Positions 26,476-26,758 of a stretch of DNA of 26,758 nt are shown here, piece after piece. The DNA lies in contig DATBGE010000013.1 in NCBI GenBank assembly GCA_036558125.1, positions 1-26,758 on the forward strand, given 5' to 3'. Positions within the stretch are counted from its first letter, which is position 1; each line of letters opens with the position of its first letter. The notes under the pieces are model-generated. The model did no database searches. It saw only the letters and a list, made by a program, of their open reading frames with translations, and was not told where the DNA came from. This DNA comes from DATBGE01 sp036558125 (lineage in GTDB: Bacteria; Gemmatimonadota; Gemmatimonadetes; Gemmatimonadales; GWC2-71-9). Position numbers and translations under genes: made by a program.

Positions 26476-26758
26476 ATGACTCTGCCCCACATAGAACTGA
26501 GGCATGCGCCAACAACCAAGCGTCTGATCGGATTGTTTTTCGACGTCTATCACGAGCTGGGACACGGTTTTTTAGAGTCGGTGTACGAAGAGGCCTTTGC
26601 GGTTGCGCTGGAGGACTCGGGACTCAAATTCGAACGTCAGAAGCCCCTAACGGTATGGTTCCGAGGCCGACTTGTGGGAACCTTTCGGGCCGATGCAGTT
26701 GTCGAGGACGCGGTCTTGGTGGAGCTCAAGGCGGCACGCGTACTGGGACCATCCCACG
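26476..26758 (+). CDS. GxxExxY family protein, N-terminal part (gene runs off the window)
   Basis: An open frame from ATG 26476 to the window end gives 94 residues without a stop. It contains LIGLFFDVYHELGHGFLESV-YEEAF, with the family-defining G-x-x-E-x-x-Y (GFLESVY), then FERQKPLTVWFRGRLVGTFR and ADAVVEDAVLVELKA, the D...E-x-K core of a PD-(D/E)xK nuclease-like fold (PDDEXK_3). Full members are about 120-140 residues, so roughly 30-45 are missing on the right. Function is unknown; family genes are often isolated and multi-copy in environmental bacteria. TTG starts at 26446 and 26470 are possible; a TGA at 26440 limits the N-terminus. The upstream sequence is a degenerate tandem repeat, so it is likely monocistronic. 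Confidence 0.85.
   Translation, partial: MTLPHIELRHAPTTKRLIGLFFDVYHELGHGFLESVYEEAFAVALEDSGLKFERQKPLTVWFRGRLVGTFRADAVVEDAVLVELKAARVLGPSH

Overview
The window is GC-rich bacterial DNA, densely coded on both strands, with frequent GTG and TTG starts and many 1-8 bp gene overlaps. It looks chromosomal. High GC, many lipoprotein signals, the TPR-CHAT protein, ECF sigma/anti-sigma pair and plant/Chlamydia-type enoyl-ACP reductase suggest a soil- or sediment-type phylum such as Gemmatimonadota or Acidobacteriota. This is a judgement of style, because there is no rRNA or marker gene to prove it.

Layout. (1) 1-4263, +: a YbhGFSR-type ABC-2 exporter operon: the end of an HlyD-type adaptor, two separate ATPases that correspond to the two halves of YbhF, and two permeases. 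A hairpin built of 7-bp repeats follows. (2) 4393-5849, +: an OsmC peroxiredoxin and an exported protein of unknown function. (3) 5893-9966: a large exported TPR-CHAT protease-like protein (+) runs tail-to-tail, with a 20-bp overlap, into an ECF sigma/membrane anti-sigma operon (-). (4) 10094-13151, +: divergent from the sigma gene, four small-to-medium lipoproteins; three share a lipidated Cys27 followed by x-C-D-D and Ig-like domains, and two are tandem paralogues. (5) 13155-18365, -: a tight operon read as TesA-like SGNH hydrolase, TIM-barrel-like lipoprotein, Lgt-like membrane protein, an unnamed His-rich membrane protein, and a membrane-anchored protein with duplicated HLHP motifs. (6) 18416-21669, +: YbbA/YbbP-type ABC transporter, divergent from tesA as in E. 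coli. (7) 21670-26758, +: a small four-helix-bundle (S23-like) gene between inverted 7-bp repeat arrays, a membrane protein fused to a spermidine-synthase-like domain, FabI, and the start of a GxxExxY gene.

How parts may work together. Regions 3 and 4 look like one cell-surface regulatory locus: a sigma factor, its zinc-finger membrane anti-sigma with an extracytoplasmic Ig/Fn3-like sensor, an exported CHAT protease candidate, and a divergent set of surface lipoproteins. The facing operon carries an Lgt-like gene and more lipoproteins. The pairing of TPR-CHAT with a sigma/anti-sigma pair recalls type III-E CRISPR (Craspase), where TPR-CHAT cleaves Csx30 to release a sigma factor; no CRISPR array or cas gene is present here.

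A second theme is short tandem heptamers in five intergenic places (GGACTGA, GTTCCCY and GGAGTNA families), which recall cyanobacterial STRR repeats. They form a long hairpin after the exporter operon, fill the 50-bp gap between tesA and ybbA, supply the stop codon of ybbP, and bracket the four-helix-bundle gene in inverted orientation. No tRNA, rRNA, CRISPR array, integrase or complete insertion sequence was seen.
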